Positions 45,085-53,938 of a stretch of DNA of 64,000 nt are shown here, piece by piece. The stretch's first letter is position 1, and each line of letters begins with the position of its first letter. Origin of the DNA: Alicyclobacillus sacchari (GTDB taxonomy: Bacteria > Bacillota > Bacilli > Alicyclobacillales > Alicyclobacillaceae). A model generated the notes under the pieces. It had not been told where the DNA came from and ran no database searches. It worked only from the letters and a program-made list of their open reading frames with translations. Where the stretch lies: positions 372,001 through 436,000 of the forward strand of contig NZ_SORF01000001.1 of assembly GCF_004366795.1 (NCBI RefSeq), written 5' to 3'. Both the position numbers and the translations under genes were made by a program.

Positions 45085-46050
45085 TCATTGCAACTTGACG
45101 CGCGGATCGACCCACGCATAAATCAAGTCCACCACTAAATTGGTCACCATGATCGTCGCGCCAAGAATGAAGACGGCAGTGATGGCTAACGGAAAATCAA
45201 AATTCGTGAATGCAGTGTTGATGACTTTGCCAAGCCCCGGAATCGCAAAAATATTTTCCACCCAAACCGTACCGACAACGGTAAAGGCAAACTGCGGCCC
45301 GATGACAGTAATGAGTGCGGTCAACGAATTTTTTACACCATGTTTGAAGACGAGTGGCCAATATTTCACACCTTTGCTCTTGGCGGTGCGGATAAAGTCT
45401 TGCCGCATCGTTTCAATTAAACTGCCGCGCATATAACGGGCGACCACGCCGATATTCCCAGCGGCGAGCGAGATGACCGGCAAAATGGCTTCGGAAAAGG
45501 TCCCCCAACCTGTAACCGGAAGCACGTTCTGCCACACGACACCAAAGATAAGAACGAAAATGACGGCGAGGACGAACGACGGGATCGCCTGCCCAAACAT
45601 CGACAGTGTCGTCACCGTGTAATCGATCCACGTGTTACGCTTAAGAGCGGCAATAATGCCCATCGGGATGCCGACAACAACCGACACAACCACGGACGCA
45701 AACGCCAAAATTACGCTGATTGGCAGTGCACTCTTAAGCTGTGACATGATTGTAATGCTTGGGTTTTCCATAGAATTGCCGAAGTTGAACGTAAACGAGT
45801 GCCAGATATACAGAAGCACCTGATGCCACAGTGGTAGGTTCAACCCATAGCGCTGTTGGAATTGCTCCATCACCTTTTGGTAAGCAACTGGATCCTGTGC
45901 AGCCAGTGGCGCCAGTGCCGTGGCAATCTGCGTTGTACTCATGAAGCCGCCCGGTGACGCGTACATCATGATGTACGAAATGGCGATGACGGCAGCCAAC
46001 GTAATGATTATGGCAACGATCCGCTTCGCGAGAAACCTAAGGAAAAACAT
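45085..46050 (-). CDS. oppB: Oligopeptide ABC transporter permease OppB
   Basis: Six-helix permease of 321 residues with the typical N-terminus FLRFLAKRIVAIIITLAAVIAISYIM. The EAA loop reads MRQDFIRTAKSKGVKYWPLVFKHGVKN, and the final helix is TAVFILGATIMVTNLVVDLIYAWVDPR. The ATG at 46050 has AAAGGAGG 13 bases upstream, a longer spacing than usual and the only available start. A strong hairpin separates it from oppA. Confidence 0.93.
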   Translation of the reverse strand: MFFLRFLAKRIVAIIITLAAVIAISYIMMYASPGGFMSTTQIATALAPLAAQDPVAYQKVMEQFQQRYGLNLPLWHQVLLYIWHSFTFNFGNSMENPSITIMSQLKSALPISVILAFASVVVSVVVGIPMGIIAALKRNTWIDYTVTTLSMFGQAIPSFVLAVIFVLIFGVVWQNVLPVTGWGTFSEAILPVISLAAGNIGVVARYMRGSLIETMRQDFIRTAKSKGVKYWPLVFKHGVKNSLTALITVIGPQFAFTVVGTVWVENIFAIPGLGKVINTAFTNFDFPLAITAVFILGATIMVTNLVVDLIYAWVDPRVKLQ

Positions 46051-46074
46051 GCTCGAAACTCAACCTCCTTTACC

Positions 46075-46102
46075 CCTGCAGGCACCCATAGGTGCCTGCA
46101 GG
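46075..46102 (-). promoter_or_regulatory. Intercistronic hairpin between oppA and oppB
   Basis: A perfect 12-bp stem (CCTGCAGGCACC / GGTGCCTGCAGG) with a CATA loop lies in the 82-base oppA-oppB gap, with no T-run. Such elements after a binding-protein gene usually stabilise the upstream mRNA or cause partial termination, so that the binding protein is made in excess of the permease. Confidence 0.75.
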
Positions 46103-46132
46103 TGCAAGTTGTACTGTTTGCCAGCTTCTCGC

Positions 46133-48202
46133 TTATTTCACCGAGAGGTACTGGAACTGATAGAAATTGCCCCAGGACCACGGATTTGGTTGCGTACCGG
46201 TGACATTCGAGCGTTCCAGGTAGTAGGTCTCGTTGTAGAACAACGGAATGGTATACCCGGCCTGCATCAAGCTCGTCATCAACTGGCCAGCCCATGGCGC
46301 TGCTTGTTGTGTCGTCATGCTGTTCTGCATGTAAGCCTGCCACATTCTCCAGTTCTTCACCTGAGTGGTTTCATGCGTATCCCAGTACGCCTGGATGTCA
46401 AGCGCCCCCGTATTTACGCTGCCCGTCGACGCCGTGGTCGCTGCCGGTGCGACGAACTGGAAGGCCAATTGGAATGCAGCGTGTTTCGCAGCCGCTGTCT
46501 TCGCCGTCTTCCATTGGTTGACGATGGCATTCCACTGTTGTGGCAACGACTCACTTCCCGGCGGATTAAGAATGGCTTGCCACTGTTTCGGCTGTTCCTT
46601 GACCCACTTCGTGATGATTGGAATGTCTTTTTGGACCGCCTGATTGAGAGCCGTCCAATCACTCCACTTGACGCCGACATTCGGATTCGTCGGATCGCCA
46701 TATTTCTTCACTGATGCTGGATCGTACGGGTTGTTATACCACGGGAGCACATACGCCGTCTGCGCGGCACTCCAGCCATAATCACCAGGGAAGTAAACGC
46801 CCTGCGATCCGCCCATATCCAATTGTCCCGGCTCACTCCAGTTGGTACCACTTGAAGCAACGTTGAAACCAGGTTGTACATTTTTCATCGGACCGCCGTA
46901 AGTCAAGAAGCTGTAATCCGTCTGGTTCAACTGGATGATCTTCGTTTGAATTCCGAGGTTTTGTTGCAATTCTTCAGAAACCGCTTCCGCAACGGGTACA
47001 CCGCGCTCATTGAGTGCAGGAACGGGAGCGTAGATGTACATGGTCGGCAAACCTTTGCCGTTCGGATAACCGGCTTTGGCAAGCAACTTACGTGCCTGTG
47101 CTACGTTTTCTGGAAGCCCCTTTTCGTACTTGGCCGCCGGCCAGCCCGGTGTCGCGAAGGTCGTCGTCACGCCGCCCATACCACTGAGAACCGACTGTAC
47201 GATGGGTTGGCGCTCAATGGCTTCCGCGATGGCCTGCCGCACGAGTTGCTTGTCATATGGCGAAGCGACAGCCGAGTTATCCCACTGCAGGTACTCGATG
47301 CTGTAGTCTGGCGCCTCATGCAACTCCTTGCTGAGATTGTGCGTTTTGATGTATTGCAAGTCGGAAGTCGACCCAACCATCGCGACATCCAGCTTGCCTG
47401 CCATGAAATCTTCAACGGCGACGGTGGTGCCAGGCACGATGTTGATAACCTTCGCGTTGCCTTCATTCACTTGGCCTGGATGACCTACGTAGTTCGGGTT
47501 GCGAACGAGCGTCAGCGTGCCGTTTGGTACAAACGACTTGACTACAAATGGGCCGTCCCCCACGAAATACTGCGGCATGTACCAATCCGTCGGATGCGCG
47601 TTGACAACCTTGGGATCCAAAGGCATCGAGGCGGATACAGCCAATTCGCCCAAGATGGCGTGCGGTGTGTTGGTGGTGATTTGCAACTCGTAGTCGTTGA
47701 CGACTTTAAGGCCGACTTGGCTTGCTGGTACCGCACCAGAGTGGTACTGGTAGGCATTTTTGACGTTGTTCAACACGCTTGCCCACAGCTGTGCCTGCGA
47801 GTTTGCCGGATTGAGCTGACGCATCCAGGCAAAATAGAAATCTTGCGCGGTGACCGGATCGCCATTCGACCATTTCGCATCGTGGCGCAAATAGATGGTC
47901 CATGTCAGCCCATCCTTCGATACGGAATAGCCCGATGCAATCTTCGGAACTACTTGGTTTTGTTGGTTGTAACCGAAGAGTCCCTCGAAAATGGTGCCTT
48001 GGTCGACCAGAATTTGCGGCCCCCATTGTGAAGGATCCAGCGAAGAAATGGCCGGTGTCGACGGAGCCGTCGTCGTCACAGTACCATTCGAAGCAGCAGC
48101 AGACGCAATCGGTGCACTGGCGCCCAAGAGACCGGCCATAGCCGTTCCACCCATAGCCATCACAGCAAGCGGTAGTTTGAATTTAAAGCACAACTTTGCC
48201 AA
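46133..48202 (-). CDS. oppA: Peptide-binding protein OppA (solute-binding family 5)
   Basis: Extracellular receptor that delivers peptides to OppBC. The 689-residue protein has the SBP_bac_5 pattern: IFEGLFGYNQQNQVVPKIASGYSVSKDGLTWTIYLR near the N-terminus, then DGPFVVKSF and LTLVRNPNYVG. The start is taken as TTG 48202 because GAGGGGTG lies six bases before it; GTG 48211 is possible. The signal peptide (1-39) ends ASAAAS and has no lipobox cysteine, unlike most Gram-positive binding proteins, which are lipoproteins. First gene of oppA-B-C-D-F. Confidence 0.93.
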   Translation of the reverse strand: MAKLCFKFKLPLAVMAMGGTAMAGLLGASAPIASAAASNGTVTTTAPSTPAISSLDPSQWGPQILVDQGTIFEGLFGYNQQNQVVPKIASGYSVSKDGLTWTIYLRHDAKWSNGDPVTAQDFYFAWMRQLNPANSQAQLWASVLNNVKNAYQYHSGAVPASQVGLKVVNDYELQITTNTPHAILGELAVSASMPLDPKVVNAHPTDWYMPQYFVGDGPFVVKSFVPNGTLTLVRNPNYVGHPGQVNEGNAKVINIVPGTTVAVEDFMAGKLDVAMVGSTSDLQYIKTHNLSKELHEAPDYSIEYLQWDNSAVASPYDKQLVRQAIAEAIERQPIVQSVLSGMGGVTTTFATPGWPAAKYEKGLPENVAQARKLLAKAGYPNGKGLPTMYIYAPVPALNERGVPVAEAVSEELQQNLGIQTKIIQLNQTDYSFLTYGGPMKNVQPGFNVASSGTNWSEPGQLDMGGSQGVYFPGDYGWSAAQTAYVLPWYNNPYDPASVKKYGDPTNPNVGVKWSDWTALNQAVQKDIPIITKWVKEQPKQWQAILNPPGSESLPQQWNAIVNQWKTAKTAAAKHAAFQLAFQFVAPAATTASTGSVNTGALDIQAYWDTHETTQVKNWRMWQAYMQNSMTTQQAAPWAGQLMTSLMQAGYTIPLFYNETYYLERSNVTGTQPNPWSWGNFYQFQYLSVK

Positions 48203-48587
48203 ACCATTCACCCCTCAACAATTTGTCTCAATAGGGAAGATAGCGCTTACAAGACCCCCACGATTCCAACCGTTGGACCATACGTTGCACGGATCGTGCA
48301 AGTGACCCATTCGTACCTTTTGACATCACCCCCTTAACGGGTGAAATTAAGGGAAACCCTGACGGTTGACATCCGGCAACCCAAATCGATTTGTGGCCAC
48401 CGCTAACAAATTCGTTGATGCTTCAAACATAAAATTGACACGAGACGAAATCAATAGTCTATTCCGGCAATGATTGCCCTTTTTTTTGCTCATCTTGTCT
48501 TGGTTTGCTGAAAGTCACAAACCAAGGCAAAATAGAACACAAAAACTCAAGTTTCTGACACCGAAAAGAACCTTAACATGCCGCAAT
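48203..48587 (-). other. oppA promoter region and structured leader (385 bp)
   Basis: Contains the opp promoter (48426-48454) and a roughly 215-base leader. Inside the leader are a palindrome CAAATCGATTTG near 48382-48393, a hairpin CACCC/GGGTG near 48326-48341 and TTGCACG-GAT-CGTGCAA near 48284-48301. A 9-bp stem CTTGGTTTG/CAAACCAAG (48499-48526) behind the GH9 gene may be its terminator. No gene is seen. Confidence 0.5.
48426..48454 (-). promoter_or_regulatory. Housekeeping promoter of the opp operon
   Basis: On the minus strand TTGATT (48454-48449), 17 bases, TATGTT (48431-48426). Predicted start near 48419 gives a leader of about 215 bases before oppA. Confidence 0.55.
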
Positions 48588-50201
48588 CTATCGACACACA
48601 AAATGCGATACCACGAATACCGCTGGCGAGTTCCAGTAGACAGCCACCTCATTGGTCGAATAACTGTCCTCGTGATCGAGAAAGCATTGGGCTGCCGGCC
48701 GATTTTGCAGGCGCTCACGGGCTGCAGCGTCTTGCAAGTTGCGATTGGGGCCGCCAGCCAACATGCCTGGCACGGGATCCTGTACACGATCGGCCACAGA
48801 TGGGCGGTGATGGGGGTGAAGCAGCGGACGCAATCCATAACCTGTGATGTAGGACTGATTTAAGGCGTTGCCTCCGAGTGCATAATGAACGGTCTGTAAG
48901 GCCGTATCGACATATGAGTCCGATGCTGCAAGTGTCGCTGCGATTAACAGATGCATACCCCGGTTAAACAGAACCATGTTGCTTCCCCAGATATAATCCT
49001 CTGTGGCGAGTGGAACGCCAAAAGCAGTACGGTTTGCCAGTGTGACGAGACGATCCGCTTCCGCCAACCACACTTTTCGCAACTCTCCGCAAACATCTTC
49101 ATCGGTAGACGTGCGATCCGCTCGAAGATATGAAATGGTTCCATACCCGCCGACATCGGCCCACCCAAGTGAAACGAGCGAAATCTCTGCTGCTTTGATC
49201 ACGCGCAAACACGCCTCGTGATAACGCTGTTCTCCCGTCGCCTGGAAAAGCGAAGCGGCTGCCCAATACATCTCGTCCGTCAATGTCCCGTCGCCATACT
49301 CGCCCGTAAACACCCCATTCGGATTGCGAAACGGCGTCGCTGGATGCGCCTTACACCATTCATAAGCCCGCTCGGCGGCCTGCAAACACGTGATCGCAAA
49401 AACTGGATCGAACGCTTGATAAATGCGTGCGGCGTGAGCCAAGGCTGCTGCAAACGTCGCTGTCGCCGCGTACGAGATTGGCGAAAGGACCAATTCGCCG
49501 TAATCGTCCTCAGGCATGGTCGCAAGCGACGGAAATCGGTAGGTCGTCACCTTATGATAGACACCCCCGGTATATGGATCCTGCATGCGCAACATCCATT
49601 CCAGTTCGAACCGAACCTCGGAAAGAACATCAGGCAGAGCCAATCCCGATTCGGGAATGCCAACTTCTTTGGTGAACGCTTCCGAATAGAATTCAAAAGC
49701 GAGCAATAAGTCCGCAATCGCTTTCGCTGCCGGGACGACATATTTGCCGTAGTCGCCTGCATCATGCCACCCACCATGACAGGCGATCTCGCGGGATGGC
49801 TCCCCATAGACATGCGCCTTGTCCGTATGGCACGCGGCATGTGCCCACGCGCCCGCCCACTGCGGAGGCAGATCAACCCCGCAGCGTTGGAAGTAGAAAA
49901 ACTTCTGTAAGCCAATATGAAGGTGGTCATATACATTGGGATCGACACGAAAAGAAACCGACTGTCCAAGCTCGGGAACGGTGAGCGTATACCGGCCAGC
50001 TACTGTGACGTCGCTAAAGTCGCCCACAGACACGCGCCCCCCGACCGCATGTTCGTCCGCCATTGCCTGCAACTGACCGCTTGACACCTTGCTACCATCC
50101 TCATGACAAACAACAAAACCACCGGTATAACCGCTTACATAAAAGCGCTTTCGATCCTGTGGGCGATAACCCAACTGATTCATATGTATCGATGCTACCA
50201 T
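48588..50201 (-). CDS. Glycoside hydrolase family 9 endoglucanase, cytoplasmic type
   Basis: Inverting cellulase-fold enzyme of 537 residues, the same size as the intracellular Cel9 of A. acidocaldarius. An N-terminal immunoglobulin-like domain (about 3-85, starting ASIHMNQLGYRP) precedes the (alpha/alpha)6 barrel. The catalytic base pair is in GGWHDAGDYGKYV and the acid in STNEVAVYWNSP. GYGLRPLLHPHHRPS matches the GH9 signature histidine region. There is no signal peptide, so it probably acts on imported oligosaccharides. The ATG at 50201 has ATGGAGGCGGCC upstream. No sugar transporter is adjacent; it precedes the opp operon by 385 bases. Confidence 0.92.
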   Translation of the reverse strand: MVASIHMNQLGYRPQDRKRFYVSGYTGGFVVCHEDGSKVSSGQLQAMADEHAVGGRVSVGDFSDVTVAGRYTLTVPELGQSVSFRVDPNVYDHLHIGLQKFFYFQRCGVDLPPQWAGAWAHAACHTDKAHVYGEPSREIACHGGWHDAGDYGKYVVPAAKAIADLLLAFEFYSEAFTKEVGIPESGLALPDVLSEVRFELEWMLRMQDPYTGGVYHKVTTYRFPSLATMPEDDYGELVLSPISYAATATFAAALAHAARIYQAFDPVFAITCLQAAERAYEWCKAHPATPFRNPNGVFTGEYGDGTLTDEMYWAAASLFQATGEQRYHEACLRVIKAAEISLVSLGWADVGGYGTISYLRADRTSTDEDVCGELRKVWLAEADRLVTLANRTAFGVPLATEDYIWGSNMVLFNRGMHLLIAATLAASDSYVDTALQTVHYALGGNALNQSYITGYGLRPLLHPHHRPSVADRVQDPVPGMLAGGPNRNLQDAAARERLQNRPAAQCFLDHEDSYSTNEVAVYWNSPAVFVVSHFVCR

Positions 50202-50312
50202 GGCCGCCTCCATCTGGATATCGCTACAGCAGGTTTGTTCTTGGCGATTCTGCCACCATCATACACGTGATAGAGTATAAAGAAAATACAAAAAACGATT
50301 CAATTTCACATA

Positions 50313-50380
50313 ACAGGATAAGGGCACACCCGTACTCCGCCGTCGGTATCCGGGTGTGCCCGATATAGGGTTTATCCTGT
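50313..50380. terminator. Compound terminator between nadA and GH9 genes
   Basis: Inner stem GGGCACACCCG / CGGGTGTGCCC (11 bp) is enclosed by an outer stem ACAGGATAA / TTATCCTGT (9 bp). It lies 21 bases beyond the nadA stop and ends the nad operon. Confidence 0.75.
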
Positions 50381-50401
50381 AACGAATGTCCCCTTGTCAC
50401 C

Positions 50402-51355
50402 TTAACCGATTTCGACCATGCGTTCCAACGCGATACGTGCGCGTTTTGCAGTCTCCGCGGGCACAGCAATGACCGTGCGCATCTCAACTAAAGAAGCAAG
50501 CACCTTTTCCAACGTAATCATCTTCATGAAGGGACAAATCGCCTTGCGGTTGGCTGGAATAAAGCGCTTATGCGGATTTTGCCGTTCCATTTGATGTAAG
50601 ATGCCTACTTCTGTGGCAACGATGAACTCTTCTTGTGACGACGTTCGTGCTCGCTGCAACATACCGCTGGTCGACAGCACGTGCGTGCGATCCGCTGGCA
50701 ATTGCCCCTCGGCAAGCAGATACATATTGGACGTCGAACAACCGCACTCCGGGTGAATGAGAAGTTCTGCCTGCGGATGCGCCGACAAGGTGTCGCTGAT
50801 ATCCGCCGGAGCGATGCCTGCATGCACGTGGCACTCACCGAGCCAAATGTGCATGTTTTCACGACCTGTCATGCGTTTCACATACGAACCGAGAAACATG
50901 TCGGGACAGAACAGCACCTCCTTATCAGCAGGAATGCTGTTGACGACCTCGACTGCATTCGCCGATGTACAGCAATAATCGCTCTCCGCCTTCACTTCGG
51001 CAGACGTATTCACATAGGACACAACGACGGCTCCAGGATGCTCTTGTTTCCAGGCCCGCAGTTGATCCGCCGTGATCGAATCGGCTAACGAGCATCCTGC
51101 CTCTGCATCCGGGAGCAGCACCGTCTTCTCTGGATTCAAGATGGCCGCCGTTTCCGCCATGAAATGAACGCCACACAGGACGATGACGTCGGCCGCCGTC
51201 TGCGCGGCGGCACGAGCAAGGGCAAGCGAGTCCCCAAGTATGTCAGCAACGTCCTGTACTTCTGGCAACTCGTAGTTGTGTGCGAGGATAAGCGCGTTGC
51301 GCTTCTCCTTCCAAACGCGAATTTGCTCAAGCAACGTTCCTTGTTCGATTGTCAT
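50402..51355 (-). CDS. nadA: Quinolinate synthase
   Basis: [4Fe-4S] enzyme that condenses iminoaspartate with dihydroxyacetone phosphate to quinolinate. The three cluster cysteines lie in [11 protein letters not shown] (C61), [10 protein letters not shown] and [24 protein letters not shown] is the N-terminal signature and [18 protein letters not shown] the substrate region. 317 residues from the ATG at 51355, which overlaps the nadB stop as ATGA; an ATG two codons earlier is possible. The longer upstream frame runs through nadB and is discarded. Confidence 0.95.
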   Translation of the reverse strand: MTIEQGTLLEQIRVWKEKRNALILAHNYELPEVQDVADILGDSLALARAAAQTAADVIVLCGVHFMAETAAILNPEKTVLLPDAEAGCSLADSITADQLRAWKQEHPGAVVVSYVNTSAEVKAESDYCCTSANAVEVVNSIPADKEVLFCPDMFLGSYVKRMTGRENMHIWLGECHVHAGIAPADISDTLSAHPQAELLIHPECGCSTSNMYLLAEGQLPADRTHVLSTSGMLQRARTSSQEEFIVATEVGILHQMERQNPHKRFIPANRKAICPFMKMITLEKVLASLVEMRTVIAVPAETAKRARIALERMVEIG

Positions 51356-52884
51356 CGCCATCCGTATACTGTCTCCCCTCGACCGATGGATGTATGTGTC
51401 GCCTTGGAAATGACACTGCTGTGTGCAAATGCGGATCGCATCTCTGGATAATCGCACCGGAAATGGGCGCCGCGGCTCTCCTCGCGGACCAGCGCTAGTT
51501 GTGCAACGAGCCACCCCACACACGCGATCGCCGATTCCGGCCACTGCTCAGACAACTCCCGAAGTTTGCGCTGCGCCGATGCCAAACCCTCACCCGTTCG
51601 CTCGATCCCGACATGATTCCACATGATCGCTTGCACCTGCGACAACACCGCCTCTGATTCGACGGCCCAAATCCGCGATTCGACATCGACCTCGGGCAAC
51701 CTCGGCGCACGTGGCGTGTCACGCATGGCCTCGGCGAACAATGTGGCCATCACGACGCATTCCAGGAGCGAATTGCTGGCCAAGCGATTGGCGCCATGAA
51801 CGCCAGTACAAGCCGCCTCGCCGAGAACAAAGAGGCCGGGAATCGAAGTCGTGCCGTCCATCCGAGCTAACACGCCGCCCATCATGAAATGGGCTGCCGG
51901 CGTGACGGGAATCGGCGACGAGATCGGATCAATCCCGACGTCATGCAACCGGCGGGCGATGTTCGGAAACCGTTCGTGAAAATGAGAAACGCCCGTCACA
52001 TCGAGGAAGACAGGGCCGCGATCGCGCTGGGCGCGAAACATTTCACGCGCCACGACATCACGAGTGCGCAGGTTGTCGCGCGGGTTTGCGAACAACGGTT
52101 CGCCGCGCGCGTCGACAAGTTGCCCGCCGGCACCGCGCACAGCTTCGGAAATGAGCAACGTCTCGCCGCGTTCAACGTGGAGCACAGTCGGATGAAATTG
52201 CACAAATTCGAGATTGCCTAAAGCCGCCCCCGCATGATACGCCAACGCCAGACCTTCCCCGATCGCCCCAGGCGGATTGGATGTATGCGGGTACAGCCGT
52301 CCGGCTCCCCCAGTCGCCAGGACAACAGCCTTGCGCGCCCGCCAAAACGTCTCCTCAGCGCCGCATTTCGCGATCACGCCAATGGCTCTGCCGCTCACAT
52401 CTTTCACCACGGTCTCCACAAAGCTCCCCGTGATGATCCGCACATTTCCCTTCTCGGCCAAGACGCTGGCGAGCGACTGTACGATCACACGCCCGGTCGC
52501 ATCGCCGTCCGCGTGGACGATCCGCGAGTGGCCATGCCCACCTTCCAGCCCCAGGCGCAACTGGCCGGTGCTGTCGCGATCGAACCGAACCCCCGCCCCA
52601 ATCAGCCAGTGGATGGTGTTTGGCGCCAATTCGGTCAACGTCCGCACGGCAGCCGGATCGCATAGCCCTGCACCGGCAGCCAGCGTATCTTCCATATGCC
52701 AAATAGCTTCATCCGCTGGATCGACACTCGCGGCAATTCCGCCTTGGGCGAAGTAAGAATTGGTGCCCGCGATGGCCGTCTTGCTCAACACGGCGACATC
52801 GCTGTGTTTTGCGGCTGCCAATGCCGCCGCCATGCCGGCAAGTCCTGCACCAACGATGACGATGTCGGCCGTGTCCTGTTTCAT
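51352..52884 (-). CDS. nadB: L-aspartate oxidase
   Basis: FAD enzyme oxidising L-aspartate to iminoaspartate, which NadA consumes directly. FAD motif [18 protein letters not shown] at the N-terminus, then the succinate-dehydrogenase/fumarate-reductase-like [18 protein letters not shown], the active-site [14 protein letters not shown], and [18 protein letters not shown]. 510 residues. The ATG at 52884 overlaps the nadC stop as ATGA, with GGGGGATG upstream. Confidence 0.95.
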   Translation of the reverse strand: MKQDTADIVIVGAGLAGMAAALAAAKHSDVAVLSKTAIAGTNSYFAQGGIAASVDPADEAIWHMEDTLAAGAGLCDPAAVRTLTELAPNTIHWLIGAGVRFDRDSTGQLRLGLEGGHGHSRIVHADGDATGRVIVQSLASVLAEKGNVRIITGSFVETVVKDVSGRAIGVIAKCGAEETFWRARKAVVLATGGAGRLYPHTSNPPGAIGEGLALAYHAGAALGNLEFVQFHPTVLHVERGETLLISEAVRGAGGQLVDARGEPLFANPRDNLRTRDVVAREMFRAQRDRGPVFLDVTGVSHFHERFPNIARRLHDVGIDPISSPIPVTPAAHFMMGGVLARMDGTTSIPGLFVLGEAACTGVHGANRLASNSLLECVVMATLFAEAMRDTPRAPRLPEVDVESRIWAVESEAVLSQVQAIMWNHVGIERTGEGLASAQRKLRELSEQWPESAIACVGWLVAQLALVREESRGAHFRCDYPEMRSAFAHSSVISKATHTSIGRGETVYGWR

Positions 52885-53747
52885 CGCGCATCCCCCGTTT
52901 GTTCCGCCAGCCATGGCTCGATGTCGAGGCCGACGTCGACACTTCGGGCAGCATGTGTCAGAGCTCCCATCGAGATGTAGTCGACTCCTGTCGCCGCGAC
53001 TTCAGGAAGACGCGCCAACGTCATGTTTCCAGATGCCTCAAGCACCACTCGACCTTCACATATTGCGACTGCTTGCACGATTTCGGCCGTTGACATGTTG
53101 TCCAAGAGAATCATGTCAGGGCCAGCTGCCAGAGCCTCTTCCAACTGTTCCAAGGTATCGACCTCGACCTCGATTTTCTGGGCGACGCCAGCGTTCGCCC
53201 GCGCCCGCTCAATTGCCACGCGAACGCCCCCAGCCATCGCGATGTGGTTGTCTTTGATCAGAACCATATCGTCGAGGCCATGGCGGTGATTGCAGCCACC
53301 GCCCGTCACGACGGCGTACTTTTCGATACTCCGCCAGCCAGGCGTGGTCTTTCGCGTGTCGAGCAGGCGCGCTTTGGTTCCGGCAATCAGTTTTGCGGCA
53401 TCGCGCGTCTTCGTCGCTATACCCGTCAGCCGCGCCAAGAAGTTCAACGCTGTCCGCTCCGCGGTCAAAATCGAAGATGCCGTGCCAAATATCGCGCCAA
53501 CCACCTGCCGATCCGGCACGTCATCGCCATCGCGCGCCAAATACGTGAACTGCAAGTTTGGATCCACCATGTGAAATATGCGTTCGACGAGCGGCAATCC
53601 CGCAATTCGACTGGGCTCTTTCACCCACACGACAGCACGTGCCTGTAACGCCGGGTCAACCGTATACACCGTGGTGCAGTCCCCGCGGCCGATGTCTTCG
53701 GCCAACGCCAAGCGAATGAGTTGCTCTGTATGAAAGTCGATCTGCAA
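52881..53747 (-). CDS. nadC: Nicotinate-nucleotide pyrophosphorylase (quinolinate phosphoribosyltransferase)
   Basis: Converts quinolinate and PRPP to nicotinate mononucleotide. Typical motifs are LAEDIGRGDCTT, RTALNFLARLTGIATKTR, LDTRKTTPGWRSIEKYAVVTGGGCNHRHGLDD and ILLDNMS; the C-terminal LEASGNMTLARLPEVAATGVDYISMGALTHA carries the phosphate loop. TTG start at 53747 with GGAGG eight bases upstream. 288 residues. First in nadC-nadB-nadA, which makes the aspartate-to-NaMN pathway complete in one coupled operon. Confidence 0.95.
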   Translation of the reverse strand: MQIDFHTEQLIRLALAEDIGRGDCTTVYTVDPALQARAVVWVKEPSRIAGLPLVERIFHMVDPNLQFTYLARDGDDVPDRQVVGAIFGTASSILTAERTALNFLARLTGIATKTRDAAKLIAGTKARLLDTRKTTPGWRSIEKYAVVTGGGCNHRHGLDDMVLIKDNHIAMAGGVRVAIERARANAGVAQKIEVEVDTLEQLEEALAAGPDMILLDNMSTAEIVQAVAICEGRVVLEASGNMTLARLPEVAATGVDYISMGALTHAARSVDVGLDIEPWLAEQTGDAR

Positions 53748-53864
53748 CGCTGCAGCCTCCTCATCCTTCGCATCGAATGCCGACTTCTTTCTCTTGCTGT
53801 ATATACACTAGCATACACATGTTAAGTTTGCACACTGGGGTAATTTGGATTGAATAACGGTAGA

Positions 53865-53892
53865 TTGACACTCACCACACGTGTGATAAACT
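53865..53892 (+). promoter_or_regulatory. Promoter of the radical SAM gene
   Basis: A perfect -35 TTGACA (53865-53870), 16 bases, then TAAACT (53887-53892) preceded by TGA, an extended -10. Transcription would begin near 53899, inside the LexA box. Confidence 0.6.
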
Positions 53893-53898
53893 CACAAC

Positions 53899-53912
53899 AG
53901 AACATATGTTCG
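53899..53912. promoter_or_regulatory. LexA/DinR box over the transcription start
   Basis: AGAACATATGTTCG matches the Gram-positive SOS box CGAAC-N4-GTTCG at 9 of 10 fixed positions, with the palindromic core GAACATATGTTC intact and the common ATAT centre. It sits immediately after the -10 box of the promoter, the expected repressor position. Confidence 0.75.
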
Positions 53913-53938
53913 AACATTGGGTGAAAGGGGGGTACGTC

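Noticed and set aside
46874-48031. 385-codon plus-strand frame opposite oppA
   Set aside because: Compositional shadow of the GC-rich antisense strand; no ribosome-binding site and no recognisable domain.
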